This document shows positions 11,934 through 45,109 of a stretch of 64,000 nt of DNA, piece after piece. Under the pieces are notes generated by a model that saw only the letters and a program-made list of their open reading frames with translations, had not been told where the DNA came from and did not search any database. Position 1 is the first letter of the stretch. The number at the start of each line of letters is the position of its first letter. Location of the stretch: contig OZ038527.1 of NCBI GenBank assembly GCA_964036665.1, forward strand, positions 16,204,221 to 16,268,220, read 5' to 3'. The position numbers and the translations under genes were made by a program. Source of the DNA: Gordius sp. MW1. Lineage: Eukaryota; Nematomorpha; Gordioida; Gordea; Gordiidae.

Positions 11934-11937
11934 AGGA
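11616..11937 (+). repeat. Tandem duplication, 162-bp unit
   Basis: Two head-to-tail copies start with 'aagcttacttatactttctg' at 11616 and 11778 and end in 'gggatttagcctaggaacc'. They look practically identical by eye, pointing to a recent event. Each carries the right terminus of the element that begins at 9231. Confidence 0.8.
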
Positions 11938-11938
11938 A

Positions 11939-12536
11939 CCAATTTGGAAAACTACCAGACCGATTTGGCTCAAAATTTCACAGTTTATTTCCCATACTCC
12001 GGAGCATGTTTTAAGATTTGTTTGAGCCAAATCGGTCCAGTAGTTTTCGAGGGGTCACATTTTTTTGTTTTATACGTTGTTTTATACGTTTTAGCACTTA
12101 ATAATGACGTCATATGACGTATAGTATATGAAGCTTAAATGTTTTATTGCTACATTTTTTTGTTTTATACGTTGTTTTATACGTTTTAGCACTTAATAAT
12201 GACGTCATGTGACGTATAGTATATGAAGCTTAAATGTTTTATTGCTGCATTATTAAATCAGGTCAGACCCGTTACCATATGAATGAACCAGAGGAATATA
12301 AACATTAGATTCTACAATAAGTATTAATATGCTCTTCCCCAATTAATTACATATATGCTTTTTAGGCCTGGGCCTTGGACCCTCTTTAACTATCTGTTTA
12401 AAATTTTTTGCATACTAAACACTTACCAATTATATTTGATATATTCTTAATCTATTGAAATTTATCTATAAGATGATATATATTCTGCTAATACACCCGG
12501 GTAAATGGCAAAACAACGTTTGCCGGCTTCATCTAG
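11939..12536 (+). mobile_element. Non-autonomous Helitron-like element, 5'-truncated
   Basis: It carries the 'aactaccagaccgatttggc' region common in Helitron 5' parts and a tandemly doubled 94-bp segment with 'aatgacgtcat' at 12060-12245. The 3' end has a GC-rich hairpin (ACCCGGGT and AACGTTTGCCGG) and a CTAG terminus before T, as Helitrons have. No Rep/helicase is encoded. Related pieces are at 43905-44600 and 51649-52166. Confidence 0.65.
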
Positions 12537-12984
12537 TCATAATATATTTAAAAGTTTAATCTCGTATTTTTTCATTATTTTAACGTTACTGTATACGATC
12601 TCAATAAATTCATTATGTTAAAATATGATGATTTTATTAAACTTTACCCTTTTATTGAGCCTTAGCCAGGAAATAAAAGTTAGCAACTTTATAGCTTTGG
12701 GTCAAGTAATATATAACACCTGTATTATTGCTTTCCATCTTAAGTTACATCTCTAGCTTGTGTTTTGGGGGTTGAGGAACGGTTCTATTAGGACCAATTT
12801 ATTTGTAAGAGCCAGAAAAAAAATATATATGGTATAATTATTTTTAAAATTTGAGACGAGAGGAGAATTTTCGCCGAGATGAAATCAAGATTTTTCTAGG
12901 CCGAGACGAGACGAGATCGAGATTTTAATAATCGCATCCGAGACAAGATTTTGCTTTCGAGACCGAGACGAGATCAAAACACTA

Positions 12985-13846
12985 TCCAATACACCCGGCA
13001 ACAACATTTAAAATCAACTTTGAGTTTTAAGCCAGGATTATTTCTTATTAGAAGGTTTCACTTTCATTTGTGACCCTAAATTCCATTCCATCAGGAGACC
13101 GATCGGATCCCCGAGGCCTCACTCAAATAACAAAACACCATCGCTCTGCAATTTTCCAAGTTTTAACGACTTTTTTTTATTATATCTACACACTTTTCCA
13201 CTTGACTATAACTCGGAGAGACGGGCGTCAAAATGGTGTTATCTTCCACGCTTGACAAAAATTAGAAATTATACCCTACATTGCCGTCCGTGACAAGCAT
13301 ATTAAAAAAACTACATTAAGTTATGTAAAAAAGTCTCTAGCAATAATAAATTTTCCAGAATTCGCCTAACCGGAATAACATCGGCTACGATAATATAATC
13401 TTTCTTTTCCCATTCAATAAAATCTACGTGAACTTTCCCCAAACTCCCTTTGGTCAAAATCATCTCACATCTTTATAGTTATGATTCTTTAGAGCATTGG
13501 ACTTGCATATCTCTCACCGTTAAATCCGCTCTTTGGAAGCTTTATATATTCTCGGCCGCAATACAAACGCCTAGCAAAAGCTTATAACCGCTCCAAAATG
13601 TCCTTTATAAAGCATTTCTAAGGTGTCTAAGTGTATTGGGTATAACAACTTGATTGACTCTTTTCAAGCAACCGTTATCCACCTTATTTTGTTTTATATA
13701 ATTAGTGCTTATGTTAAAAATATTATTGATTGAAAACCCTTAACGTTTTCCTTGTGGTTCTTATTATGAAGCTGATCACTTGCATGTGGTAGCATTAAAT
13801 GGATTTATTTTTTTATTCATAAGGATAGATTACTTTTGATATCAAA
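12985..13846 (+). other. Upstream region of dynamin, probable 5' flank / UTR
   Basis: This stretch lies between the hAT element and the dynamin start codon and is free of recognisable repeats. No TATA box or initiator can be assigned with confidence. A non-coding first exon may lie here, since acceptor-like pyrimidine/AG sites occur, but this cannot be settled by eye. Confidence 0.35.
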
Positions 13847-35067
<21,221 letters not shown>

Positions 35068-35700
35068 AGACCCCCTCCTAGCCAAACTCTCACACCGGTG
35101 TCATTACCTACAAACACGCTTCCCGCAGCATCAAAGAACATTCCTCTTAATTAAATTACTGACCTAATACGATTACATCATACACATTGTTCCTCTTTAA
35201 ATTTAATTAATAGGGAGGCTTACTGTTGAGTCTTCGAAATTTAAGCTTTATTTTAAGTCAAGCTAAAATGTCCGTTCGTTATTAACTCGTGCCAAATTGC
35301 AGATTCATCGCTGGCGCCTTTGCCCCCTTTTCAGTCCATCTTTATTCTACTTATATCCGTCATTCATTAATTGTCGTATCGGTGTTTCTGTTTCGTCATG
35401 TGTATAGTGCGTTTCAACACGCACTCCGCCTCCCTTCATATGTAACACCATTAACTAACATGCGGCTCTAGTAGCCTTAGAAAATTTTACGCGTTAAGCC
35501 CCTGATAATTTTATATGTGGGTGTTTTAAACGCGTAAGCTTAGGTTAACATGTATCATTTAAATATCGTGCATCGTCTTAAAGTAAATTGGCAACGTCAT
35601 TTAATTTTTAAATTCCTTGCATACGAATGATTTTTTGTATTAAAACGTGCTAACAAAATAAAATTTTGTTGTAAAACCCTCATAAATGTTATTATTCAAG
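35068..35700 (+). other. Probable dynamin 3'UTR
   Basis: After the TAA at 35065-35067 the same frame stays open and proline-rich for 28 codons (RPPPSQTLTPVSLP..) to another TAA at 35152-35154. An AATAAA hexamer lies at about 35657 and is the most likely cleavage signal. Confidence 0.45.
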
Positions 35701-35950
35701 AATGTAATTTATAAACCAGTTGTTCTTAAAGTGGGCGATACATTTTTTCGGGGGCGATGCCATGTTTAATGTAATCAAATTTTCAAAGACATGAAATTTT
35801 TATTCGAAAGAAAATGTAAGAGTGAAGCTGATGTGTACTATTCTATTTGACACATAAGATTTAACTATTAATCACAATATTTACATTTTCAATCATAAAT
35901 ATTTCGTTTTATTTTGCAAAATTAAGTCAGCGTTCATATGCATCCCTTCA

Positions 35951-36085
35951 CATGGGCGTAGCCAAGGGGGGCAGGGAGGGGCGGCTGCCCCCCCCCTATA
36001 AATCCAAAAATTTGTTGAACATTATTAAAATTTAAAAAAATAATTATTTTGCCCCACTCCAATTCCAATGCTAGCTACGCACATG
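35951..36085. mobile_element. hAT-type MITE, CATGGGCGTAGCC family
   Basis: The ends are CATGGGCGTAGCCAAGG and GCTAGCTACGCACATG. The flanks TCCCTTCA and TCTCTTCA match at 7 of 8 positions. It is 135 bp, the shortest member in the window. Confidence 0.8.
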
Positions 36086-36177
36086 TCTCTTCAACTGCTA
36101 ATAATAATAAAACCAATCTGATAAAGAGCTAATTATAGAGGAAATAATAGCCTACAAAATTAATCAAATAATTAAAA

Positions 36178-36665
36178 TTATACATACAAAATATCACGAA
36201 ATTTAGCAAGATTCGCCATAACCTTTCCGAAGTGGAGTTTCATATTAACGCACAGGCGGGTAACACAGCTAATCGCTTTACCTAAATCTTTTCCACATAA
36301 AATTTTCCCATAAAAACGTGGATCAAGCAGGTAGGCAACCAAATGTATTTCTAGACAACATAACGGCTGTCTTTTATTAATCAAATGAATAATGATTTGG
36401 CCACTATTCCACAATGAATTTTCTTTCAATCATTTATCCATCGAATAATGCTCCAACAGCATCCGATAAATTCCTTGGTCTCCCTCCACCTGCATTAATT
36501 TAAAATTTATTAGGCCTAATATGGTAAGGTGGTTTAAATCAAACCCCAAAAGTTATCATTGTCTAACCAAATTTGTCTTTTGTCTTTATCATCGAAACCT
36601 TCATGATGGCTATTTTTTGAACAATAGCTATTCGAAGTCAAGCTTTCAAACATAATAACAGCACC
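36178..36665 (-). pseudogene. hAT transposase fragment
   Basis: The minus-strand frame at 36178-36429 contains IHLVAYLLDPRFYGKIL, the 'AxYLLDPR' signature preceding the dimerisation domain in hAT transposases. A neighbouring frame further upstream (about 36545-36665) reads GGAVIMFESLTSN and may belong to the same relic. No ends could be assigned. Confidence 0.5.
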
Positions 36666-36754
36666 ACCCAATCTGGTAGGATTAAGAACTTTCAGTGAAA
36701 TTGCCTTTCCTTTTTGAAATTACTTTTCTTTCATTATCGAGTTAAGTACATAGA

Positions 36755-38335
36755 TCGTAGGCGTAACCAGGGTTACTTTCAGGGAAGAGCCCGAGGAATA
36801 TTACCCCCCCCCCTGAGAGTTTTGATTGAAGCATGAACTAAAGTTCCATCATGTAGTCATAAATTATATTAATAGGCTAAAATAGAAATTCAATAATTTA
36901 TTTTAATTTGTCAATTAAAAAATATAAAATTCGCGAAATTAAATTTTTTTACAAATAAGGTGGAAATCATTCATAGACATCATTTTTTAACATCTGTGAA
37001 CCCTAATTTAAACGAGTTTTTATATAGGCATTTTTTATAATCTTGAAAGTTATAAATTATCTTTAACTAAAAAATATCAATAGATAAATAAACAGAAATA
37101 AATGCTTTTAGAATTATTAAATGACTATCTTACATATAAACTTAAAAAGAATTATTATTAATAATAGATTCTATTGTTTGTTTTTTATTGATATAATATG
37201 CTTTTTTTGAATTGCAGATGTCTGGTAAATATAAAAGTACTCTTTTACACTACTTTAGTAAAAAGGAAAAGCCTAATAAAAAAGATGGTAAATATGATTT
37301 AATTTGGAATAATTTTAATTATGCAACAGGTGAAGGTGTGAATAATTGTTCTGTAGAAAAAACACTGGTTTGTTCCATTCAATGTTATAATGAAAAGGAT
37401 GGTATTTATATTACTAACAAAATATTGGTCATTTTAAATGTATATTAACTAATGATAATTTGCTTGGAAGCATATAAAAAATATCTTTTTTTGTCTAATC
37501 AATTATGTATTACGAGAAGGTGAGGATAATTCTGCGGAGAAACTGTTTAATTCCATAGATTGTCAAAATAAAAAAAGATGGTATTTACATTTATACACCA
37601 AAATAATGTTTATAACTAATGTAATTATCTGTCATGCATTTAAATTCTGATATAGATAAAATATCTTTTTTTATCTATTTGATTTTGAATTAGAAAAAGG
37701 CGAGAAGAGATGTTTGGGGAATACTATGGGTATTTGTGTTTATATAAAATAAGGCATGAATATGTTCGTTTGTAATAAATAAAGGTGGGACTGAATTAAA
37801 AAAAACTCTTGTTTTATCCCTTACTATGGGAAATTATGGTAACTATTTTTAAGCATTAGATATTTTAAATATATATAAGTTTAAGGCAGATATTATTCTG
37901 CTTCTAGCAGTGAAATTTACATGAACTCTGAAAGAGGCAAGAAAGATTTTGGTTTAATATAGAAGCATTTGCATGTATGTATCTATTTATATATCACTAA
38001 TAAAAATCAGTAAATATTATACAAAATGGTTTAGCAATTAAAAAAAATTTTACCCCCCCCCCCCCGAAAGTTGAAAATACCCCCGCCAACCTTCCGTAAC
38101 TAGGATTTCATCAAGGGTGGGGTTATAAAATTTTCAAGGTTAAATTTATTTGTAACTTTTTTTAGATAAAATTTTTTTTTTCTAATTTTGAATGACATAG
38201 TGTAAAAATAATAAAATACTAAATAAATCCAGCAAATATTTATTTTTACACAATATAAAAATTATATAAATTGAAAATCATGGGAGGGGTTCTAACCCGA
38301 AAACCACCCCCTCCCTACGCCAATGATATAGATCT
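36755..38335. repeat. G-run MITE pieces and degenerate tandem repeats
   Basis: Fragments 'gtaggcgtaaccagg' (about 36760) and 'cctccctacgccaatga' (about 38316-38329) belong to the G-run hAT MITE subfamily. In between, from 37212 to about 37940, a word 'gaaggtg.g.ataatt.tg..gaaaaac' followed by 'aaaaggatggtattta' recurs at about 37330, 37505 and, weaker, 37700. The short frame at 37212-37448 (MSGKYKSTLLHYFSKK..) lies in the first unit. Its start resembles transposon proteins only loosely and I assign no function. Confidence 0.4.
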
Positions 38336-39817
38336 TATAAATAAAGGAATATTAGACATAATAACACACTAAATTGTGGTGATTAAAATCACATAAGTAT
38401 CTTCACTTTTTAGTACAGTTTCTTAGTATAGTAAAACTTTTAGAAGCAATGTTTTAACTTAAATGATTCAAAAAATCCTCTCCGGGATTGGAACCAGCAA
38501 TTAAGATACATGTTGGACGGACAACAAAAAGCGAGCCCATAAATTACATAGCAATTAATACCTCAATCACAGCAGTAGGTACAATAATCTTTAAGGCTAT
38601 ATAAATGACGTGAAGTCCAATCCGTTAGCTATGAAGAACAATATAATATTTTGATATTGTAATTAATGTTTTACATCGTCAAAGTGCATCAGATAAGAAT
38701 ACAATCCAGTACGTTTTATTACTAATTCACCATTAACATACTGATTCCATTCCTTATTTGAAAGTTTTTCAAACAAACGTTTATCCACGCTATGCAGTAA
38801 TGCCTGAAACCATAGGCCAATGTTACACGATTCAAATTTTTGTACTGTATAAGCGATCTGACATTCCATTTTCTTATTCGATCCAAAGAAAGTAATTATG
38901 TATCTTGAACCTAAAAAGACCTAACCCTAACCCTACAAAACCTGCCCTTGCGAGACCGAAATCACAATATTTAAACGTGAGTAAGAAATTTTGTTTATTT
39001 CTTACGATTTGTGTTTTTCCGAATGCGAAAAACACAAATCGGCGCTTCGTTATTCTTTTGGCTCGAATAAAAAAATGGAATATGAGATCGCTTATACAGT
39101 ACAAGAATTTGGATCGTGTAACATTGGTCGAAACCATAATTGTTAAAAATTAAAAAATCATATGATTACAGCTGGTTGCTCAAAATTGAATTATTCCAGG
39201 GGTAACTTAACTGGAAAAAAGGGAGTCATATATTGCTCCTTGACTTTGAAATCTTTGTAACTTCTAGGATACTTCATAACATATTCCGTTTTATTCTCAA
39301 ATAATTTTTTAAAAATTTCCACATTTTTATAAATTTTATAATTGATAGCTTGTTTTATTATTAGAAGTTGTTATTCCGCAAAGAACTTAAATATGAAAGA
39401 ATGTCGCATTCTAGAACTTTAAATGTATAAATTTTGATTTCATACTACATAAATTAGGATTGTTGGATTTTAAATTAACTGTATTTAGATATATAGTGAT
39501 GGTAATTTAGTCCAGTGAGCATTGCTCACTGTGAGCTCTGTCCCCTCACAAGCATTGTGTATCCTACTCTACTCATGAGTAGGATATACAGTATCAGATG
39601 AAAATGCTAGAGAGGCGAAGGGGTAGTAGCAAAAAGTAACTCATGTATAGAGCTGTGTGCCTAAGCAGCATTATAAGTTAACTAACAACTTTAATATCAG
39701 CAGATGCTATGAGCAAGCAGTTTCTCTAAACTGCTCATAGCATCTCATATCACATTATAATGTGTTGTTTTGTTTTAATACATTCTGTTGTTCAACAATA
39801 ATATGGCTATTTGCATA
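38336..39817. other. Intergenic, unrecognised; two small frames
   Basis: A fragment of the composite-element head (inverse core with one mismatch, CATAAATTACATAGCAATT) is at about 38505-38560. A minus-strand frame at 38663-38869 (MECQIAYTVQKFESCNIGLW..) has no similarity that I recognise. A partly inverted echo of its sequence (gatcgcttatacagtacaag) occurs at about 39088, so the two form an inverted repeat of roughly 450 bp. Confidence 0.35.
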
Positions 39818-39870
39818 GGCGTAAGTAGGATTTCCTCAAAAGGGGGGGGGGGGTATCAAGTTTGTAAGAT

Positions 39871-41240
39871 GACAATTTTAATATGGTTTAAATTTATATT
39901 TTATCGTTTTTAAGAACAGGTGTCAATGTTATAATTTTATTAAATGTGCGAACTAATTTTTTTTGCAATTTTCTTTATATATGACTAAAATATGGTTAAT
40001 GATATTAAAATTTATTTTTTATACATGCCCAAAAATTTTATAAAAATTTATTTAATTATAAATTTTTGAATTTTCTGTCACACCCAGGTGGTAATAATTT
40101 TTTTGACAATTTTAATATGGTTTAAATTTATATTTTATTGTTTTTAAGAACAGGTGTCAATGTTATAATTTTATTAAATGTGCGAACTAATTTTTTTTTG
40201 CAATTTTCTTTATATATGACTAAAATATGTTTAATGATATTAAAATTTATTTTTTATACATGCCCAAAAATTTTATAAAAATTTTTTTAATTATAAATTT
40301 TTGAATTTTCTGTCACACCCAGGTGGTAATAATTTTTTTGACAATTTTAATATGGTTTAAATTTATATTTTATTGTTTTTAAGAACAGGTGTCAATGTTA
40401 TGATTTTATTTAATGTGCGAACTAATCCTTTTTTTTCGATTTTTATCATATGTATCTAAAATGATTTGTAAAATTTATTTTTTATAAATGGCGAAATTAT
40501 TTTTTATTATATAAATATTTTTTGTGACATTCTTAATATGACTTAATGTTTCTAAATTTATATTTAATAATATTTTTAGTCCAGGTCACAATGCAAAATT
40601 TTATAAAAGGTGGGAAATTTTGCTTTATAGAATATTCTACATAGATAGCTAAAATCTGTTTAATGATTTAAAAATTTAGGCCTTTATACATGCCAAAAAT
40701 ATGTTGATTGCTTTAAATATAAATTTTTGAATATTCTGTCTCACCCAAATGCTAATAAATTTTTTCACATTTTTAATATGGTTTTTAAGCCAGGTTACAA
40801 TGTTATAATTATATTAAAAGTGCGAACTTTTTTTTTCTCGATTTTCATTATATGTATCTAAAATGATTTTTTATTTTTTATAAATGGCGAAATTATGTTT
40901 TATTGCATAAATATTTATTTTGACATTTTAATATGTAATGTTTCTAAATTTATATTTAATAAGATTTTTAGTTCAGGTCACAATGCAAAGTTTTATAAAA
41001 GGTGGGAAATTCGCTTTGTAGAATATTCTATATAGATTGCCAAAATCTGTTTAATGATTTCAAAATTTACGCTTATATATGCCAAAAATATGTTTTATTG
41101 CTTTAAATATAAATTTTTGAATTTTCTGTCTTACCCAAATGCTAGTAAAGTTTTTGACATTTTTAATATGATTTTTTAACCCAGGTTACAAGGTGTTAGT
41201 TTTATTAAAGGTGTGAATTTATTTTTTTGGCAAACGATTT
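39871..41240 (+). repeat. Satellite, about 235-bp unit
   Basis: Units begin GACAATTTTAATATGGTTTA at 39871, 40104 and 40340 (spacing 233 and 236) and are nearly identical. From about 40540 to 41240 more diverged units of the same vocabulary ('aggtcacaatg', 'tttctgtc.cacccaa') follow. The array starts beside a G-run MITE end at 39818-39853. Confidence 0.85.
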
Positions 41241-41985
41241 TGAAGTTTATTGTTTAAAACATGACAAAAATATTTTTATTTACATATATTTTATTTAGAT
41301 GTCTTATATCTTTTAGTTCAAATTAAAGTATTGACACCAAATCAGCATTATTATTTTATTAAATCTCACCAAATATACACATAAATTACAACTAATAAAT
41401 GGGGAGAGAGGAGGACTTTTTAAAATAAGAATATGAATAACAACGTCTCATGCTAGGCCTATGAGAGATAGGGCAGAGGGGATAGGCGATAAGTCACATA
41501 AGACATAAGTAATTAACACATTTGCTGAGCAGATTAATTGCGATATGTCACAAAATTAATTAACACATTCGTTGAGCAAAATGGATGAGCAACTTGCTAT
41601 CAGCAATTGCGCCTACAAAATTACTTTTATTTAAAGTTGTAAACAAGCTAATATTCCTACTGCTTGAGCTTGTATTTGCTGTTACAACTTAACATCTTGA
41701 GCATTTTACCTCTCTCGATGACAAAGCTCCTGCGTCAGAGCACATATGCTAGATATGTGTTTACGTCCAAGTCGGAGCGTTAGAGCAACTTTACAACTAT
41801 AGATATAGTATTAGCTCGTGAAATTTTAATTAATAAAAACTCATTTTTTTTGTTATAACAACATTGAAAACATTTCTAATTCACCATAATTTTATTTTGA
41901 TTTTAGAAAAATTTATGGTGGCTTAGAAAAACATGGTTCCGGCTGCCACAGGTCAATAAAATGTATGTACAAACCATCTAGAATG
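41241..41985. other. Intergenic, nothing recognised
   Basis: No coding or RNA gene is seen. Two 'ttaattaacacat..cgttgagca'-like short repeats occur at about 41510-41580. Confidence 0.4.
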
Positions 41986-41989
41986 CTAA

Positions 41990-42867
41990 GGTATAATAGC
42001 TTAGTATTAGTACGCTATTACTTTTTATACACCGAGTTTTATTGTATAAAGGAACACAAATTTATAGGAATGAATTATACAACTGCGTATTGCGTTTATA
42101 TATCAAAAAATTAGATAATCATCGATACTCTTTGGGAAGATCTAAATTAATCGATGCGCTTCCATGAAGGATGATTATTATTCTGGAAGATCTAAGAATA
42201 GAGATAAGTTTCCAGGAAGGAATATCGATTGATGTCATAGCGCGCGATCTTCTAGGAAAAGGAATCGAATAAAGTCATGTCATGGCGTATTGACGTCACT
42301 ACCTTAGAATAACTATTCGTTTCTAAGAAGGCATATCGATCGATATAAGTATTGACTTCCGATTAATTAACGTCACTACAGATACTCCCTTCCCAAATAC
42401 ATTAGATAATGTATAGATTAAGAGAAAAAGAGGTGTGAATTATGTGAAATGTTCGCGAAGTTTACTCAGCCAATGAACATGTCTACCCTTTCGTGTCACT
42501 ATCTTTGGCTCTTCAACTTCTTTAACTCCATCTGTTGATGGATTTTGTGTTTTGTTGTTGACAGAAAGGAGTGGCTCATCTGTATTAAAATAGCTCGGTT
42601 TAGACGGTTTATCGAAACCGAATCCTTCTTGCCATTCTTCTCGATGATAAAATATTTGGGCTCACGTTTCAAAACTTTGTAGGGGCCGTCGTAAGGTGAA
42701 GAGAGTGATTTTCGTACCGCGCCGTTTCTCACGAAGACGTAGGATGTTTCAAACAAATCGCGGCTAATTTGTTCTTTAGTTGTTCCGTGCCGTTTCGGTA
42801 TAGGATATGGGATTTTTTTTATTATTTGTTTAAGTTTCTCTACGAACTGATGTACCTTTTCTGGCAA
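41990..42867 (-). mobile_element. Ty3/gypsy-like LTR retrotransposon fossil, 3' end only
   Basis: The minus-strand sequence at 42499-42867 reads as the C-terminal part of an integrase/pol polyprotein (VFVRNGAVRKSLSSPYDGPY, then a VSINRLNRA motif), typical of Ty3/gypsy elements. Downstream on the same strand, from about 42380 toward 41990, is a region that could be the 3' LTR, preceded by a purine-rich tract. No gag, protease or reverse transcriptase and no second LTR is in the window. It is a broken, fragmentary fossil of uncertain age. Confidence 0.6.
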
Positions 42868-43904
42868 AAATTCAGAACAATCGGTTGAGATTTTCGGAAA
42901 GCATCGGGCACAAAGAAACGCGCGTTTATATTATATAGATGGCAATACAATCATTACACCTTCGCCAATGGTTAAATACCTTGAATTGACTCTTAAGGCG
43001 GAAACACATACTACCTCAGATCTAGGCGAAAAAATAGTATAATCCAACGATAGGTTCAAACAAAACCAAAATTGGTTTATTTAAAACTTTGATTCTCCCA
43101 GTACAAGGCTGTGAGACTTGAAACCTCAGGTTTTTTTCTATTAACAAAATCCAAGGAAGGATAAATAAAATGCTTAGAATAGTAGTTTTACCCTAAAATA
43201 ATAACGAAAACTTAATAATTTGGAAATCACTTCAGCTCAGACAAAAAAAGCCAGGAATTATGGGTTATAATACATCTAATGAACTCTACAGCATAACGGA
43301 TCAATTGAATTTGACCTTTTTGGACAGAAATGCTTGAAAAACCTTTGTAAAAAACATTTCACATATAAATTTACCCAAAACAAATTTGATGAATTAATTG
43401 TTTTCCATAAACCCCATGCCTATAAGCCACAGCCCATTTGAATAATATTTAGAATTTTTTATGTATGCTGAACTTTTGAAACTTGCTTTCACGTGAGCTT
43501 TTTAATGCCTTTATGATTTTATTAGTGCAAAATTGACTTTATTTCATAGACACCATTCTCTTTTTTCCCGAATCATGCATTCTCTTTTTTCCCGAATCAT
43601 GACTCCTTGCTCTTTTTAATAATGACGTTGCCCCAGAGGTGTGCTTGTGAGGGACAATATTTAGCCCTAATCTATTGTTGTCTTACTTTCCAATTTGTAT
43701 ATATTGGATTGAACATTTCTGTTCTGAGTATATTCCATTAGATTCGTGCAAAATAATTTTTCCAGCCCAACGTTTCATATTTTAATTCGCCCGAGGCCAT
43801 AATGCTTTTTTATTTTTGGCCCGACCTGAGCCCGGCCCCTTTAAGGCAAATATTAAAATTGAGAAACTTCAACATATAAATACAAATGAATTTGATTGTT
43901 ATTA
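42868..43904. other. Intergenic, nothing recognised
   Basis: AT-rich. A 23-bp duplication ('ctcttttttcccgaatcatg') occurs at about 43560-43605, and a fragment at about 43765-43850 with 'ggcccgacctgagcccggcc' resembles the GC-rich sub-terminal region of the hAT element at 29634. Confidence 0.4.
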
Positions 43905-44600
43905 TCTTATATATAAAAATGAAACTATGTGTGTTTGTTTGTATGTTTGTGTGTATGCCACCACCAAATTTGGAAAACTACCAGACCGATTTGGCTCAAA
44001 ATTTTACACTTTATTTCCCATACTCCGGAGCATGTTTTAAGATTTGTTCGAGCCAAATCGGTCCAGTAATTTTCGAGGGGTCACGTTTTTTTTGTTTTAT
44101 ACGTTGTTTTATACGTTTTAGTACTTAATAATGACGTCATATGATGTAAAGTATATGAAGCTTAAATGTTTTATTGCTGCATAAAAATTTTCTTTCATAT
44201 TAAATCAGGTCAGACCCGTTATCATATGAATGAACCAGAGGAATATAAACATTAGATTCTACAAAGCATTTTAGGTCATGGTTATGCGTTTATTTTGTAG
44301 ATGAAACTTAAATTACATTTAAAACTCAGTGACATTTCTTTAAGGCTTATGCTAAACTTTACCATAAATAAATTGCTTAGCAATTAATAAGTATTAATAT
44401 GCTCTTCCCCAATATTTTATATATAAAAATGAAACTATGTATGTTTGTGTGTATGCCGTCACCAATTTTGGAAAACTACCAGACCGATTTGGCTCAAATT
44501 TTCACACTTTATTCCTGACACTCCGGAGCATGTTTTAAGATTTGTTCGAGACAATTGGTACAGTAGTTTTCGAGATATTTTATACGTTTAATAATCGTCA
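43905..44600 (+). mobile_element. Two Helitron-like 5' ends in tandem
   Basis: Starting at TC (43905), the sequence TTATATATAAAAATGAAACT leads into 'gtgtgtttgt..gtatgcc' and 'aactaccagaccgatttggc', the characteristic Helitron-type 5' region. A second, diverged start lies at about 44413. The first copy matches 11939-12340 but carries an extra roughly 118-bp stretch at about 44275-44392. Small frames here are shadows of this repeat. Confidence 0.6.
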
Positions 44601-44742
44601 ATCAAACGCAACCTCATGACGTACTGCGTATCAAAATGAACTATGTGTGTGCATATGCAGCATGCGTGTAGGTAGTGTTGTGATAAATGTAGTCATATGC
44701 TGTGGAAAATGAAAACTTTTTATGATTTAAAACATTAAATTA

Positions 44743-45067
44743 CATGGGCGTACGCAGAGGGGGGTGGGGCTGCCCCTCCCTAATTTAAAAAAAAAAATTT
44801 CAATACAAAAAACCTTAAAAATTAAAAAAAAATATGTTTTGCCCCCCGCCGCAATTAGTCACTGCCCTTTCTTAATTAGCCACTGCCCCTCCCTATTTAG
44901 CCACTGCCAAAATTTTGGATAGTCGATGACCTTTTTTGCCCTCAGGTAAATTTTTGGTAAGGACAATTTTTGGATGTCGAGACCTTTTTTTTGCTCGCTA
45001 AAAAATTTTTAAATAATTTTTTTTTTAATTCTGCCTCACCCTAATTCAAAACCTGCGTACGCCCATG
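44743..45067. mobile_element. hAT-type MITE, CATGGGCGTAGCC family, 325 bp
   Basis: The ends are CATGGGCGTACGCAG and TGCGTACGCCCATG. The flanks TTAAATTA and TTAAATCA match at 7 of 8 positions. A word 'ttagccactgcc' is repeated inside. Confidence 0.8.
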
Positions 45068-45109
45068 TTAAATCAAAGTCATTTTTTTGCTTATTTTTCA
45101 CGTCAATTA

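Larger units (their letters stand above)
7979..12984 (+). mobile_element. Large decayed hAT element carrying nested insertions
   Basis: The left end begins TAGTGATGTGGAAAACCC, followed by repeated 'gagacgaga' words. The right end ends 'cgagacgagatcaaaacacta', whose inverse starts TAGTGTTTTG. Both ends share the rare 'gagacgag' sub-terminal vocabulary (about 8010-8070 and 12845-12975). The flanks TACACTAC and TCCAATAC match at 6 of 8 positions, as expected for an old target duplication. It contains transposase remnants at 8465-8590 and 8680-8892 but no catalytic core, and is interrupted by the element at 9231-11933 and a Helitron at 11939-12536. Confidence 0.6.

Noticed and set aside
38918-38936. 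Telomere-like CCTAACCCTAACCCTA
   Set aside because: Only about two and a half units, isolated, with no extension.
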